DNA from: Candidatus Pacearchaeota archaeon
GTDB taxonomy: Archaea; Nanobdellota; Nanobdellia; UBA10117; JABICX01
Assembly: GCA_017609995.1 (NCBI GenBank)
Contig: JAFCCX010000004.1
Span: 1 to 16,258, forward strand
Length of the DNA: 16,258 nt
Direction: 5' to 3'
The translations under genes were made by a program, and so were the position numbers. Below the pieces are notes generated by a model. The model was not told the DNA's origin, did not search any database, and saw only the letters and a list, made by a program, of their open reading frames with translations. Shown piece by piece: positions 1 through 7,164 of the stretch (positions within the stretch are counted from its first letter, which is position 1; the number at the start of each line of letters is the position of its first letter).

Positions 1-216
1 CGTCTTGGTCGCTTTCGTTGAATTTTACCCATTGTTTATCTCTTTGGTTGATTTGAAAGCTTTTTAAGACTTCCTATCATGTTTTTTATGTCAAAAATCT
101 AACTAATAGCGACAGAATTTCTCTATAAGGGGTAATAATGAGTTGAAATAATGGGTTTATAAATTTTGTGTTAACAGTTTACTCAATCAGAAAAAGGCTT
201 ATATTCGTTACGTCTT
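1..216. other. non-coding region upstream of orc1/cdc6, candidate origin edge
   Basis: No open reading frame of note is visible here. The stretch is AT-rich and precedes an Orc1/Cdc6 gene; in archaea, origins commonly lie beside such genes. Two related 16-bp blocks, TCGCTTTCGTTGAATT at 9-24 and TCTCTTTGGTTGATTT at 39-54, match at 13 of 16 positions in the same orientation exactly 30 bp apart. I do not see a canonical origin recognition box (the TTCCAGTGGAAAC type). Whether this is the origin is inference, and the left part of the region is outside the window. Confidence 0.4.
156..163 (+). promoter_or_regulatory. TATA box candidate for orc1/cdc6
   Basis: TTTATAAA is a good archaeal TATA match and would start transcription near 182-186, giving a leader of about 30 nt. 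A second candidate, CTTATATT at 198-205, follows an A-rich BRE-like stretch. It is centred 26-27 bp before the in-frame ATG at 229, which would make that ATG a leaderless start. Confidence 0.5.
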
Positions 217-1470
217 ATGAAAGATAATATGGATCAAAGTGCTGCAGGTTCAGGAATAGAAACAATTTTTGATGCTCATTTAACTAGAGAGCCTTTTCCC
301 GAAGATCTTAGTGTTCTAGATCCAAATTATGTCCCCGATAATCTCTTACATCGTGAAAAAGAACATGAGACGCTTATCTCTGGTCTTATTGTTGCTGTAC
401 ATGGAAAGACTCCACAAAACCATATGCTTTATGGTGGAACTGGTACTGGAAAAACAGCATCAGTACAGCAGATCTTGGATGTTTTTGAGAAGAGAAATAA
501 AAATATACTGAAAACAATTGGCAGTGAGACTCTAGATGATTATGTTGAAGTTCCTGAAGGCTTTGTAAATCATGTATTTATTGATTGTAAAACAAATAAT
601 CGCGCATATGGAATTCTATGCACAATAAATAATGCTATTTATGGTGCTGATGAAGCGCCATTTACTGGTTGGTCAATAGATCATTTGTATGAAACTTTAG
701 TAAAGAATTTAGAGCAGAATAGTCGGCCAATGATTGTTGTTCTAGATGAAATTGATAATCTGCTTCAAGAGGCTCATGGAAATGATACTTTATTGAAGCT
801 ACTTGAGTTAAATAATGTCTCGATTGTTGGTATTTCTAATAATATTAATACAAAAATGTATTTTGATTCAAGAATCACAAGTAGATTACTTCCAAAAGAG
901 ATTGTTTTCAGTCCATATCGAGTACAAGAATTAGAAGATATTTTCCAACAAAGAGCAGATCTATCTGGTACTAACTGTGATCCTTCTGTAAAAGCATATT
1001 TGGGTGCAACGGTTAGACAAAGAAGCAGTGATGTTAGATATTTAGTATCTTTACTTAGACATTCTATTGGTGTTAAAAATTTCAGTGGAGATGATGTCCT
1101 AACTGAAGATCATGTTAACACCGCCTTAGATTTAACTGAAAATGAGGCTATTCGACAAACAATAGCTTGCCTAAGTACACAAGAACAATTAGTTCTCGTA
1201 ACTATCGCACAATGTGAAAATACTGAAATGAATACTGGAAATACCTATCCAAGTTATGTACACCTTGCAAAAAGTTTGGGAATGATTGACCTTACTCAGC
1301 GAAGTTTTTCTGGAATGTTAGGTGAGTTGGATCTTAAGGGATTAATCACCGCGAAAGTAGTAAATAAAGGGAAATATGGTCGAACAAAAAATCTTAATTT
1401 AGAAGTCTCTCAAGCAGATATAACTGCAGCACTAAAAGGTACTGTTTTAGAAGATGTAATTAAGTTCTAG
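217..1470 (+). CDS. cdc6: Orc1/Cdc6-type replication initiator (AAA+ ATPase)
   Basis: Origin-recognition and helicase-loading protein of the archaeal Orc1/Cdc6 family, 417 residues, a normal length. Walker A GGTGTGKT is at residues 73-80, Walker B VVLDEID at 174-180, and a sensor-1-like strand ending in SNN at about 201-209. The conserved SRITSRLLPKEIVFSPY segment lies at 218-234 and the sensor-2-like SDVRYLVSLLR at 271-281. The C-terminal hundred residues look like the winged-helix DNA-binding domain. The N-terminal YVPDNLLHRE block (38-47) is typical of the family. No clear Shine-Dalgarno is seen. ATG 217 is the longest start, but ATG 229 (residue 5) fits a TATA centred about 26 bp upstream and may be the real one. 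The gene faces away from 1-216 and converges with the next gene, overlapping it by 11 bp. All ATPase motifs are intact. Confidence 0.95.
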   Translation: MKDNMDQSAAGSGIETIFDAHLTREPFPEDLSVLDPNYVPDNLLHREKEHETLISGLIVAVHGKTPQNHMLYGGTGTGKTASVQQILDVFEKRNKNILKTIGSETLDDYVEVPEGFVNHVFIDCKTNNRAYGILCTINNAIYGADEAPFTGWSIDHLYETLVKNLEQNSRPMIVVLDEIDNLLQEAHGNDTLLKLLELNNVSIVGISNNINTKMYFDSRITSRLLPKEIVFSPYRVQELEDIFQQRADLSGTNCDPSVKAYLGATVRQRSSDVRYLVSLLRHSIGVKNFSGDDVLTEDHVNTALDLTENEAIRQTIACLSTQEQLVLVTIAQCENTEMNTGNTYPSYVHLAKSLGMIDLTQRSFSGMLGELDLKGLITAKVVNKGKYGRTKNLNLEVSQADITAALKGTVLEDVIKF

Positions 1471-1783
1471 TTTTTTCGTGTGAAAAAGCACCTTGTTGCA
1501 TATCTCTTTCATGCTCATCACGATCATCAGCAGGTTTGTTTTCAACAACATCATCTAAACCCTTTTCTGTATTTTTATCATTAATAGCAGATAAGTTTTC
1601 TAACGGACTATCACACTCTCTACAAGTATAGTGTATTTTAGAAGGTATTACTTCATCTGTTTTATGATCTGCCATATCTTTATCAACATAACGATCACAA
1701 GTAGGACAATATAGAGTATTCTCTCTATCTATTTCTTCTTTTGGTTTTATACCATCATAGTCTTCAAGGGGTAATGCTATCAT
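1460..1783 (-). CDS. small zinc-ribbon hypothetical protein
   Basis: 107 residues with no recognised family. Two CxxC pairs, C26/C29 (CPTC) and C54/C57 (CREC), separated by 24 residues, suggest one zinc ribbon. The rest is strongly charged: acidic around 15-45 and a hydrophilic, probably disordered tail from about 65 to 107. No signal peptide or membrane segment is seen. The 3' end overlaps the 3' end of orc1/cdc6 by 11 bp in convergent orientation. A TATA-like element 25 bp before the ATG supports the start and a leaderless transcript. The function is unknown; zinc ribbons of this kind bind nucleic acid or protein. Confidence 0.75.
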   Translation of the reverse strand: MIALPLEDYDGIKPKEEIDRENTLYCPTCDRYVDKDMADHKTDEVIPSKIHYTCRECDSPLENLSAINDKNTEKGLDDVVENKPADDRDEHERDMQQGAFSHEKTRT

Positions 1784-1802
1784 GTTACTGTTTCTTAAAA
1801 AT

Positions 1803-1814
1803 CGTTTAAAAACC
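1803..1814 (-). promoter_or_regulatory. TATA promoter of the 107-residue zinc-ribbon gene
   Basis: On the minus strand the sequence is GGTTTTTAAACG, centred about 25 bp before the ATG at 1783. That spacing predicts initiation at or next to the start codon. Confidence 0.55.
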
Positions 1815-1820
1815 TTATGA

Positions 1821-3284
1821 TTATCCCTTAATTACAACAAGCGGCTTAACTCTCGCAACTTTTTTAGCTAATCCAGTCTCGTGAAGAACATTAATTACAA
1901 CATCAACATCTTTGTAAGCTCCAGGTGCTTCTTCTGCAATACCTTTCCAACCGTGACCTCGAATCATAATCCCTTTTCTAGAAAGTGCATTTACAACACT
2001 TTCTCCTCTAAACCTTCGAGTTGCTTCTCGTCTGCTTAAAATTCGGCCTGCGCCATGTGCTGCTGAGCCAAAAGATAAGTCCATTCCAGTTTGTGTTCCA
2101 TGTAAAATGTAAGAGCTTGTACCCATTGTTCCGCCAATAAGAACTGGCTGGCCAACTGCTCGGTATTTCTTTGGAACTTCCTGACGTCCTGGACCAAAAG
2201 CTCGTGTAGCACCTTTCCTATGCACAATTAATTTCTTCATTTTACCATTTACTTTGTGAGTTTCAATCTTAGCTGTGTTGTGTGCAATATCATACATTAA
2301 TTTGATGTCTTTCTCTTTGACATTGAAAACTTTCTTGAAAGCTTGTCGAACTAAGTGGCCAAGTGCTTCTCTGTTAGCAAAAGCTGCATTAATTGCAGCT
2401 GCAACAGCAGAGTAATATTGCTGGCCTTCTGGGCTCTTAAATGGGGCACAAACTAGCTCTTTATCTGGGATTTTGATCTTGTATTTTCGTGTTGCTTCAG
2501 CTAGAATCTTAGTATAATCCATTCCAACTTGATGTCCAAGTGCTCGAGAACCGCAATGCAGCGAAACAACTGCTTGTCCTTTTTTCAAACCATAGATTTT
2601 AGCGATTTTTTTATCATAAATCTCATCAACAATTTGGATCTCTAGATAGTGATTTCCAGAGCCAAGAGTTCCAATTTGCTTAAATTGTCTCTTTTTTGCT
2701 AAATGTGAGACAGCTTTTGGATCTGCACCTTTGAGTTTTCCATTTTCTTCAATAAACTCTAAGTCTTCTTTTCTTCCAAAGCCCTTTTTGATTGCAAATT
2801 CAGCACCATTTTTCAGAACTTGGTCAATTTCCTTCTCAGTTAAATGAAGTTTTCCTGTGCTACCAAGACCTGCTGGAATTGTTTTGAACAATTCATCTGC
2901 AATTTCCTTTTGTTTCTTAAGAATATCTTTCTTAGTAAGCGGTGTTGTCATTGTTCGAACTCCGCAATTAACATCGTAGCCAATCCCACCCATAATTATA
3001 ACACCAGTTTCAGTATCAAATGCACCAACTCCGCCAATTGGGAAGCCATAACCTGGATGAATATCTGGCATTGCAAAACTAGCTTTCACAAGTCCTGGAA
3101 GTGTTGCAACATTTCTTACTTGTCTAAGTGCGTTCCACTCTTTTCCTTCTTTAACATCAGCAATAAGATGATCCATAATAGCTTTGTTTCCAAAAATAAC
3201 TCCAGGAACATTCATCCCACTATCTTGAGCAAGCTCCCAAGTATATTTCTTAACCTCTTTTAGTTCATAATTTCCTACTTTCAT
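1821..3284 (-). CDS. rtcB: RNA-splicing ligase RtcB
   Basis: Mn2+/GTP-dependent 3'-5' RNA ligase that joins tRNA exons after intron removal and repairs RNAs with 2',3'-cyclic phosphate ends. The protein has 487 residues, full length, with no intein. Expected active-site residues are all present: D104 and C107 (GYDVNCG), N211/H212 (GSGNH), H243 (SLHCGSR), H335 (IAHN), and the guanylylated histidine H410 in HGAGR. Their spacing matches the Pyrococcus enzyme with a constant offset of 9, then 6. It is the second gene of an operon with archease: its ATG overlaps the archease TGA (ATGA at 3281-3284), so the two are translationally coupled. This pairing matches the known dependence of RtcB on archease for multiple turnover. 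Confidence 0.98.
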   Translation of the reverse strand: MKVGNYELKEVKKYTWELAQDSGMNVPGVIFGNKAIMDHLIADVKEGKEWNALRQVRNVATLPGLVKASFAMPDIHPGYGFPIGGVGAFDTETGVIIMGGIGYDVNCGVRTMTTPLTKKDILKKQKEIADELFKTIPAGLGSTGKLHLTEKEIDQVLKNGAEFAIKKGFGRKEDLEFIEENGKLKGADPKAVSHLAKKRQFKQIGTLGSGNHYLEIQIVDEIYDKKIAKIYGLKKGQAVVSLHCGSRALGHQVGMDYTKILAEATRKYKIKIPDKELVCAPFKSPEGQQYYSAVAAAINAAFANREALGHLVRQAFKKVFNVKEKDIKLMYDIAHNTAKIETHKVNGKMKKLIVHRKGATRAFGPGRQEVPKKYRAVGQPVLIGGTMGTSSYILHGTQTGMDLSFGSAAHGAGRILSRREATRRFRGESVVNALSRKGIMIRGHGWKGIAEEAPGAYKDVDVVINVLHETGLAKKVARVKPLVVIKG

Positions 3285-3703
3285 ACGTCAACTACTGTTT
3301 GAGCAAACCATCTATCGCCCTTTTTTCCTACTTTTAATTGTGAATATGTTGCTGCTTTAACTTCTGTTTTTGATCCGTGTTTTTTCTCGTTGTAAAACTC
3401 GCCTTTTGCAATTCCAGTTAAAGCAAGATATCCTGTTTTTTGTTCAATTTGAACTTTGAATTGTGAAAAAACCAGTCTTTTCAAATCTGCCTGAGCAAGT
3501 AATTTGTTTAGCCACTCAACAAAAAGCTCATCAATCTTTTCTGCTCTGGCTTTGATTGTAATTGTTTGTAATGCTCTAGCTTTGTCAGCATCATACATTA
3601 CATTAAACATGGCTTTTGCTGCTTCTTGAAAAGCAACAGCATTAGAACTACCTTCACCAATAATTCCTACATCTGCTTGATGATCAAAATACTTGTACAC
3701 CAT
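3281..3703 (-). CDS. archease, RtcB activator
   Basis: Small acidic protein that promotes guanylylation of RtcB and multiple turnover. The N-terminal YFDHQADVGI and C-terminal EVKAATYSQLKV with a final VDV are archease signatures. Length is 140 residues from the ATG at 3703. A longer reading frame begins with TTG at 3718 and adds five residues (MRDLF if read as a start). I prefer 3703 because the TATA at 3725-3734 is centred about 26 bp before it, and a GAGGG lies eight to nine bases upstream. First gene of the archease-rtcB operon, overlapping rtcB by four bases. Confidence 0.95.
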   Translation of the reverse strand: MVYKYFDHQADVGIIGEGSSNAVAFQEAAKAMFNVMYDADKARALQTITIKARAEKIDELFVEWLNKLLAQADLKRLVFSQFKVQIEQKTGYLALTGIAKGEFYNEKKHGSKTEVKAATYSQLKVGKKGDRWFAQTVVDV

Positions 3704-3722
3704 AAATAAATCCCTCAATATT

Positions 3723-3740
3723 GAGATATAAAAGTATCTC
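3723..3740 (-). promoter_or_regulatory. archease-rtcB promoter with inverted repeat over the TATA box
   Basis: The plus strand reads GAGATA-TAAAAG-TATCTC, a perfect 6-bp inverted repeat whose spacer is part of the TATA element (minus strand CTTTTATATC, 3734-3725). A second short palindrome, TCAATATTGA, follows at 3715-3724. A protein bound to the dyad would block TBP; that role is inference. Confidence 0.5.
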
Positions 3741-3751
3741 TTTTTAGAAGT

Positions 3752-4003
3752 TTATTGACCTTCAAATGTAATAACTATTGGTATATTTCCATCGCCGTGT
3801 CTAACAACGCTACACAGCGTATCAATTGTTCTGTTAAAAAATTCTGAAAATTCTTTTCCTTTTTGAATTTCTTTCATAGCTGCTATACTAACTATTGCTC
3901 CTGTTCTTTCAGAAAAATAATTATTGCCACCTGAAGTTAACTTATAAGTATATCCATGTATTTCAAGTTCTTCTGGTAACTTTTGTGGTGTTTCATCTTC
4001 CAT
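3752..4003 (-). CDS. hypothetical protein, 83 residues
   Basis: Not recognised. A short soluble-looking protein without cysteine pairs or membrane segments. Residues 1-13 are acidic and proline-containing. The centre has GYTYKLTSGGNNYF and an alpha-helical stretch around 41-66, and the C-terminus has a beta-like IPIVITFEG. The ATG is supported by a TATA element centred 25 bp upstream that overlaps the stop of the preceding gene. It lies between the PLPC-like gene and the archease operon, with its own promoter, so no functional link is evident. Confidence 0.65.
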   Translation of the reverse strand: MEDETPQKLPEELEIHGYTYKLTSGGNNYFSERTGAIVSIAAMKEIQKGKEFSEFFNRTIDTLCSVVRHGDGNIPIVITFEGQ

Positions 4004-4022
4004 ATTATCACTTACTAGGAAA

Positions 4023-4032
4023 GTTATTTAAG
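4023..4032 (-). promoter_or_regulatory. TATA promoter of the 83-residue gene, overlapping the upstream stop
   Basis: The minus strand reads CTTAAATAAC, centred about 25 bp before the ATG at 4003. The TAA stop of the upstream gene (4026-4024) lies inside the element. Confidence 0.5.
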
Positions 4033-4740
4033 AGTTTTCTTTACTTCGTCTATTGCTGATTGTAAAAAATCGTTATACGTACTCATAACTCTGCTTTTTG
4101 ATGTTAAGATAAGCTGTCTTACAATATCTCCATCAGGAATAACTTTGTAACGTGCAAAATTAATTAGTTTCCAGAGATTTGCTAAACCTTTGACTGTTGT
4201 AAGATTATTTTCAGTAAGAATATTACTAAAGACTTCTAATTCAAGATAGAGCACATTTGAATTTCCACCATAAAAAGCAGTATAATGCTCACAAACCTCT
4301 TGTAGTTGTGAAGAAGTTAGTGCTTTTTTTATTTGAGTAAGCACTCCTTGATGCTGACTGTTAACTAAATATTCAATACCGAACTCAGGGAAGTTGTGGG
4401 CAACTTTTCTAGCCTCTGGTCGTTTAATTCCACAACCTTTTACTACAAGATCAATTAAATCCTTATCAACATACTGAAAAGCATAACCTTTACCACCCCG
4501 ATAATGTTCATCACCTAACTCATCAACAACAATATGTGTTTTTATTCCATCAGCAAGATCAACAAATGTCGGTGCTTTTTTCTCTAAATATGCTCTAAAT
4601 TCATCTGCTTTTGAATGTGTTACTTTAAATGTTCTTGAAGTACCTGACGCAATATCTGGGATAAATGTACCTAAATCAAATAAAACTCCTCTTTTTCCTA
4701 AGGCTTTATTCACGATATAAACATGAGTTCCTGGAAACAT
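4024..4740 (-). CDS. putative zinc-dependent phospholipase C-like hydrolase
   Basis: 238 residues from ATG 4740. The spread of His/Asp residues resembles the zinc-dependent phospholipase C / PF00882 group. These are THVYIVNKAL at the N-terminus, then LGTFIPDI, HS, KTHIVVDE and AHNFPEFGIEYL; in the longer 243-residue numbering they are H11, D34, H47, H74, D78, H84, H120, E124 and E128. In that family such residues bind three zinc ions. Substrate and cellular role are unknown, and the call rests on motif resemblance only. No signal peptide is seen. A GTG at 4755 could add five residues, but a TATA (4771-4761) centred 26 bp before 4740 argues for the ATG. It lies nine to twenty-four bases after the sugar-phosphate isomerase gene. 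Confidence 0.55.
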   Translation of the reverse strand: MFPGTHVYIVNKALGKRGVLFDLGTFIPDIASGTSRTFKVTHSKADEFRAYLEKKAPTFVDLADGIKTHIVVDELGDEHYRGGKGYAFQYVDKDLIDLVVKGCGIKRPEARKVAHNFPEFGIEYLVNSQHQGVLTQIKKALTSSQLQEVCEHYTAFYGGNSNVLYLELEVFSNILTENNLTTVKGLANLWKLINFARYKVIPDGDIVRQLILTSKSRVMSTYNDFLQSAIDEVKKTLK

Positions 4741-4760
4741 AAAAAGAATAGACACCCAAG

Positions 4761-4771
4761 TATTTTAAAAG
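4761..4771 (-). promoter_or_regulatory. TATA promoter of the PLPC-like gene
   Basis: The minus strand reads CTTTTAAAATA, centred at 4766 and 26 bp before ATG 4740. It contains the TAA stop of the upstream isomerase gene. The distance to the alternative GTG at 4755 is only 11 bp, so the element decides for the ATG. Confidence 0.5.
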
Positions 4772-5697
4772 TTATCTTTGGCTAATTCGTCTTTGAGAAT
4801 CTCAATTATCGCTACTGGTTCTGCTTTTACTTCATATTGTTCAGCTAAATAATAGCTAACCCAGTCAGCTAAATAAAGAATATTAAAAATTCGAGAAAGT
4901 TTGCTTTTTCCAGTTAGCTCAATTACAGTACATTCGCCACCCATATCTCTAATTAGTTTTGCTGTTATATCAATCCGTTTCTTAATTCTGTCTCGGTCAT
5001 CACTATCTTTGAAAATAATTGTATGAAATTCTCCGATTTTCTTTGTGTAACCAACTAATTCATTGTGGTCCAGCTCTGGAAATGTGTGTGAAAAAGCGTG
5101 AATCTTGCTGTTCTCATTGATTCTAGTTTTCCAACCATAAGCAATGCATCTAAGCTCATCAGAAGAATAGAAAATTGGTGTTTTATCTTTTAGAATTTTG
5201 GCAATTTTCTTAGCTTTTTCGTGAATATCTTTCTCAAATTGGATTGTTAAGTCTCGCTTTCGAATAATTTCATTGTTTTGAAGGATAGTTAACATTGGAA
5301 GAGTTAGGTAGCCCATACAACAACGCGGTGGAAGGTTTTTTGGAACTTTTACGCGCATGTGGTCGGTTCTAGCTAGTTCGCCTCCAGAGCTAATTGTAAT
5401 AACTCTGGCACCTTTTCTTCTAGCATCTCTCACAGCTTCTAAGGTTTCCTCAGTATTTCCTGAATAAGAAATAGCAAAAACAAGTGTGTTCTTGTTTGCT
5501 CCTGTTGGTAAATCATAATCGCGATTAACTTGAACTGGTATTTCTTTACCAATCAGCGCATTTAGAATATCACCTGCAAATGCGCTACCACCCATTCCAG
5601 TTACTATAATATCATTAACATGAAAAATCTTAATATCCTTCCCAAGCCCAACAGCCTCTTCACATTGCTTTGGGAAACTTTCCAGTACTTTTTTCAT
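4765..5697 (-). CDS. bifunctional phosphoglucose/phosphomannose isomerase
   Basis: SIS-domain isomerase interconverting glucose-6-P or mannose-6-P with fructose-6-P in the cytoplasm, feeding sugar catabolism and nucleotide-sugar synthesis. 310 residues, the usual archaeal PGI/PMI length. Sugar-phosphate binding motifs GMGGSAFAGD (34-43) and SYSGNTEET (77-85) are present. Likely catalytic residues by comparison with the Pyrobaculum enzyme are R125 (PPRCCMGY), E195 (RINEN), H211 (FPELDHNE) and K302 near the C-terminus. The E-to-H spacing of 16 is the same as in Pyrobaculum. The ATG at 5697 has a TATA 26 bp upstream. Downstream genes have their own TATA elements, so it is probably monocistronic or only weakly linked. 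Confidence 0.93.
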   Translation of the reverse strand: MKKVLESFPKQCEEAVGLGKDIKIFHVNDIIVTGMGGSAFAGDILNALIGKEIPVQVNRDYDLPTGANKNTLVFAISYSGNTEETLEAVRDARRKGARVITISSGGELARTDHMRVKVPKNLPPRCCMGYLTLPMLTILQNNEIIRKRDLTIQFEKDIHEKAKKIAKILKDKTPIFYSSDELRCIAYGWKTRINENSKIHAFSHTFPELDHNELVGYTKKIGEFHTIIFKDSDDRDRIKKRIDITAKLIRDMGGECTVIELTGKSKLSRIFNILYLADWVSYYLAEQYEVKAEPVAIIEILKDELAKDNF

Positions 5698-5718
5698 ATA
5701 TACTCGCGAGAAGTTGTA

Positions 5719-5728
5719 ATTAATAAAG
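5719..5728 (-). promoter_or_regulatory. TATA promoter of the PGI/PMI gene
   Basis: The minus strand reads CTTTATTAAT, centred about 26 bp before ATG 5697. An 8-bp palindrome CTCGCGAG at 5703-5710 lies between it and the start codon. Confidence 0.45.
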
Positions 5729-5742
5729 TTCTATTTGCTAGC

Positions 5743-6744
5743 TTAAACAAGTTCCAGAATTCTCTTCTTAAACACAGGGAAATATTTCTTTGTGACTTTT
5801 GCTCCAGCAGCTGGTGCGTGTCCGCCACCTTCGCAACCTTCAAGGCCTTTACAAGCTTTTTCTAGCAAATCATTTACAGCGACCTTACCATCTTGCCTTC
5901 GTGCACTGACTAAGTATTGACTATTTTTAAGATGATACACAATAACTGTTTGCTTTGGATAGTTGTTAATACTCAAATAATTGATCAAAGAGGACTTGAT
6001 TCGATATTTTGATTTGATTTCTAGTAAAACAAGCTCTTTTTTTGGATAAAATTCAGCTTTTTCTTTGTGTATGTTTCTCCAATGCTGTATTTCTTTTTTA
6101 ATTTCTTTTCCAAGTTTTGAAATCCAAGTATTCTTCAGCTCAGATGGTTTGTTAATTGAAAGAAACAAGTCAAATGCTCGCTCGATTTTGCAGGGTTTTG
6201 ATATATAGGAAAATTCAATTTGTTCTGAGATTTTGAAAAGCTCTTCAAATGAATAAGGAAGTTCTTTAAGTAAGTCTTGGTTGTGTTTTTCACCCATATC
6301 TCCAATAATTCCAACAGCTGAAATCCATTTGTACTTTTCCAAATTATACATTTTAGAAAATAGGTCCCAAGTCATTCTTGATGCTGGACAATAGGGTTCT
6401 GCTTTTCGATAGAAGTAAGCATTCTTAATTTTCGGAATAGGAAATATTTTGTGATGATCAATGCAAACTAAGTCTGCGTGTTTTGTAATGTCTTTTACTT
6501 GATCTTTGTTTTTTTCAATACCAAGATCAACAAAAATAACTTTATTGAACTTTCTTAACCACTTAACTGTCTTTGAGCTCATTCGTTGGAAAGAATTTCG
6601 ATGTGCGTCAATTGGTTTTCCTCGCGCTAGTTTAACAGCATGAGCTGAAATAACACCGGCACATAAACCATCTGAATCAGGATGATAAACAATAGCTACT
6701 CTATCTTCTTTTTTTAAATTATTCATGAAGTCTTTTAGTTTCAT
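5743..6744 (-). CDS. DHH-DHHA1 family phosphoesterase (RecJ/NrnA-like)
   Basis: 333 residues. DHH motifs are in order: HPDSDG (21-26), VDLG (72-75), the defining DHH (96-98) and GIIGDMGE (145-152). The C-terminal DHHA1 domain carries GGGHAPAAGA (307-316), used for substrate binding. These are Mn2+-dependent exonucleases or phosphodiesterases acting on single-stranded DNA, short RNA or cyclic dinucleotides. The sequence cannot tell a RecJ-like DNA exonuclease from an oligoribonuclease, although the length is nearer to NrnA-type proteins. All metal ligands expected from the motifs are present. An inverted repeat near the predicted transcription start suggests it is regulated. Confidence 0.9.
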   Translation of the reverse strand: MKLKDFMNNLKKEDRVAIVYHPDSDGLCAGVISAHAVKLARGKPIDAHRNSFQRMSSKTVKWLRKFNKVIFVDLGIEKNKDQVKDITKHADLVCIDHHKIFPIPKIKNAYFYRKAEPYCPASRMTWDLFSKMYNLEKYKWISAVGIIGDMGEKHNQDLLKELPYSFEELFKISEQIEFSYISKPCKIERAFDLFLSINKPSELKNTWISKLGKEIKKEIQHWRNIHKEKAEFYPKKELVLLEIKSKYRIKSSLINYLSINNYPKQTVIVYHLKNSQYLVSARRQDGKVAVNDLLEKACKGLEGCEGGGHAPAAGAKVTKKYFPVFKKRILELV

Positions 6745-6768
6745 CTTAACTATCTAAGTTGAGATTCG

Positions 6769-6793
6769 CGAAATTTGAATTAGTCAAATTTCG
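6769..6793 (-). promoter_or_regulatory. 25-bp inverted repeat at the transcription start of the DHH gene
   Basis: Perfect 10-bp arms CGAAATTTGA and TCAAATTTCG with a 5-base spacer. The TATA element (minus strand CTTTATATC, 6805-6797) lies just upstream and predicts initiation near 6775, inside the dyad, 31 bases before the ATG. It could be an operator or, in RNA, a hairpin in the leader. Confidence 0.55.
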
Positions 6794-6801
6794 AGTGATA
6801 T

Positions 6802-6840
6802 AAAGAAAAAAGAAAGCAGGATATAAAAGATTATTCCTGC
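6802..6840 (-). terminator. hairpin plus T-rich tract after the zinc-ribbon gene
   Basis: On the minus strand GCAGGA and TCCTGC form a 6-bp stem (6840-6835 with 6821-6816) around a 13-base loop. It is followed by TTTCTTTTTTCTTT. It starts about 40 bases after the stop of the 54-residue gene. U-rich tracts terminate archaeal transcription; the stem may help or be incidental. The loop also contains a TATA-like string. Confidence 0.5.
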
Positions 6841-6881
6841 TAATAGATATTAAAAAAATTAAAAATCTAATTAAAATCTAT

Positions 6882-7046
6882 TTAGAATCGTCTTCGTTTT
6901 TGAAAACAATCTCTACAATACACTGGCTTTCCTTCTGTTGGCTTGAATGGTACTTCGCACTCTTTTCCACATTCACTACATTTAGCCTTGTGCATTTCTC
7001 GTGGCCCTCGGTCGAAATTTCTTCCGCCACCTCTAAATTCTCCCAT
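6882..7046 (-). CDS. CxxC-x17-CxxC zinc-ribbon protein, 54 residues
   Basis: Short gene: an N-terminal Gly/Arg-rich segment (FRGGGRNFDRG), then HKAKCSECGKECEVPF and PVYCRDC, and a basic tail QKRRRF. Cysteines C23/C26 and C44/C47 are exactly 17 residues apart, matching the small CxxC-x17-CxxC zinc-ribbon family found in archaea and candidate-phylum bacteria. Its biochemical function is not established; the RGG-like N-terminus and basic tail suggest nucleic acid binding. Translation starts at an ATG preceded by AGGAG eight bases upstream. Its upstream region shares a perfect 26-bp repeat with that of the helicase gene. Confidence 0.9.
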   Translation of the reverse strand: MGEFRGGGRNFDRGPREMHKAKCSECGKECEVPFKPTEGKPVYCRDCFQKRRRF

Positions 7047-7131
7047 TATTTTATCTCCTATTTTATACGAATAAGAACTCGAACTATTAATTCAGCGCTC
7101 CTATACGCTCTACCTAAAGGGAAATTCATGA

Positions 7132-7157
7132 GTTTATAAGGGTTTGTATTTAGCGCC
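7132..7157 (-). repeat. 26-bp direct repeat, copy 1 (upstream of zinc-ribbon gene)
   Basis: Identical over 26 bases to 8561-8586. On the minus strand it begins GGCGCTAAATAC and ends CCCTTATAAAC, a TATA-like end. It begins seven bases after the helicase stop codon. The bases just before it (CTCTGGGCG) resemble the tRNA-Ser acceptor end (CCCTGGCG) with one substitution and one insertion. It could be a duplicated promoter giving the zinc-ribbon mRNA a leader of roughly 60 nt, or an attachment-site-like duplication. Confidence 0.85.
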
Positions 7158-7164
7158 CAGAGAA

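Noticed and set aside
2844..3263. 139-residue plus-strand frame inside rtcB
   Set aside because: Antisense shadow of a highly conserved RtcB region; composition (Cys/Ser/Phe-rich) is typical of reverse-strand reading.
3704..3718. TTG extension of archease
   Set aside because: The TATA spacing and the family N-terminus favour the ATG at 3703.
6842..6882. AATAGAT/ATCTATT inverted repeat around the zinc-ribbon stop
   Set aside because: Arms are short and AT-only with a 27-base loop; likely chance in this composition.
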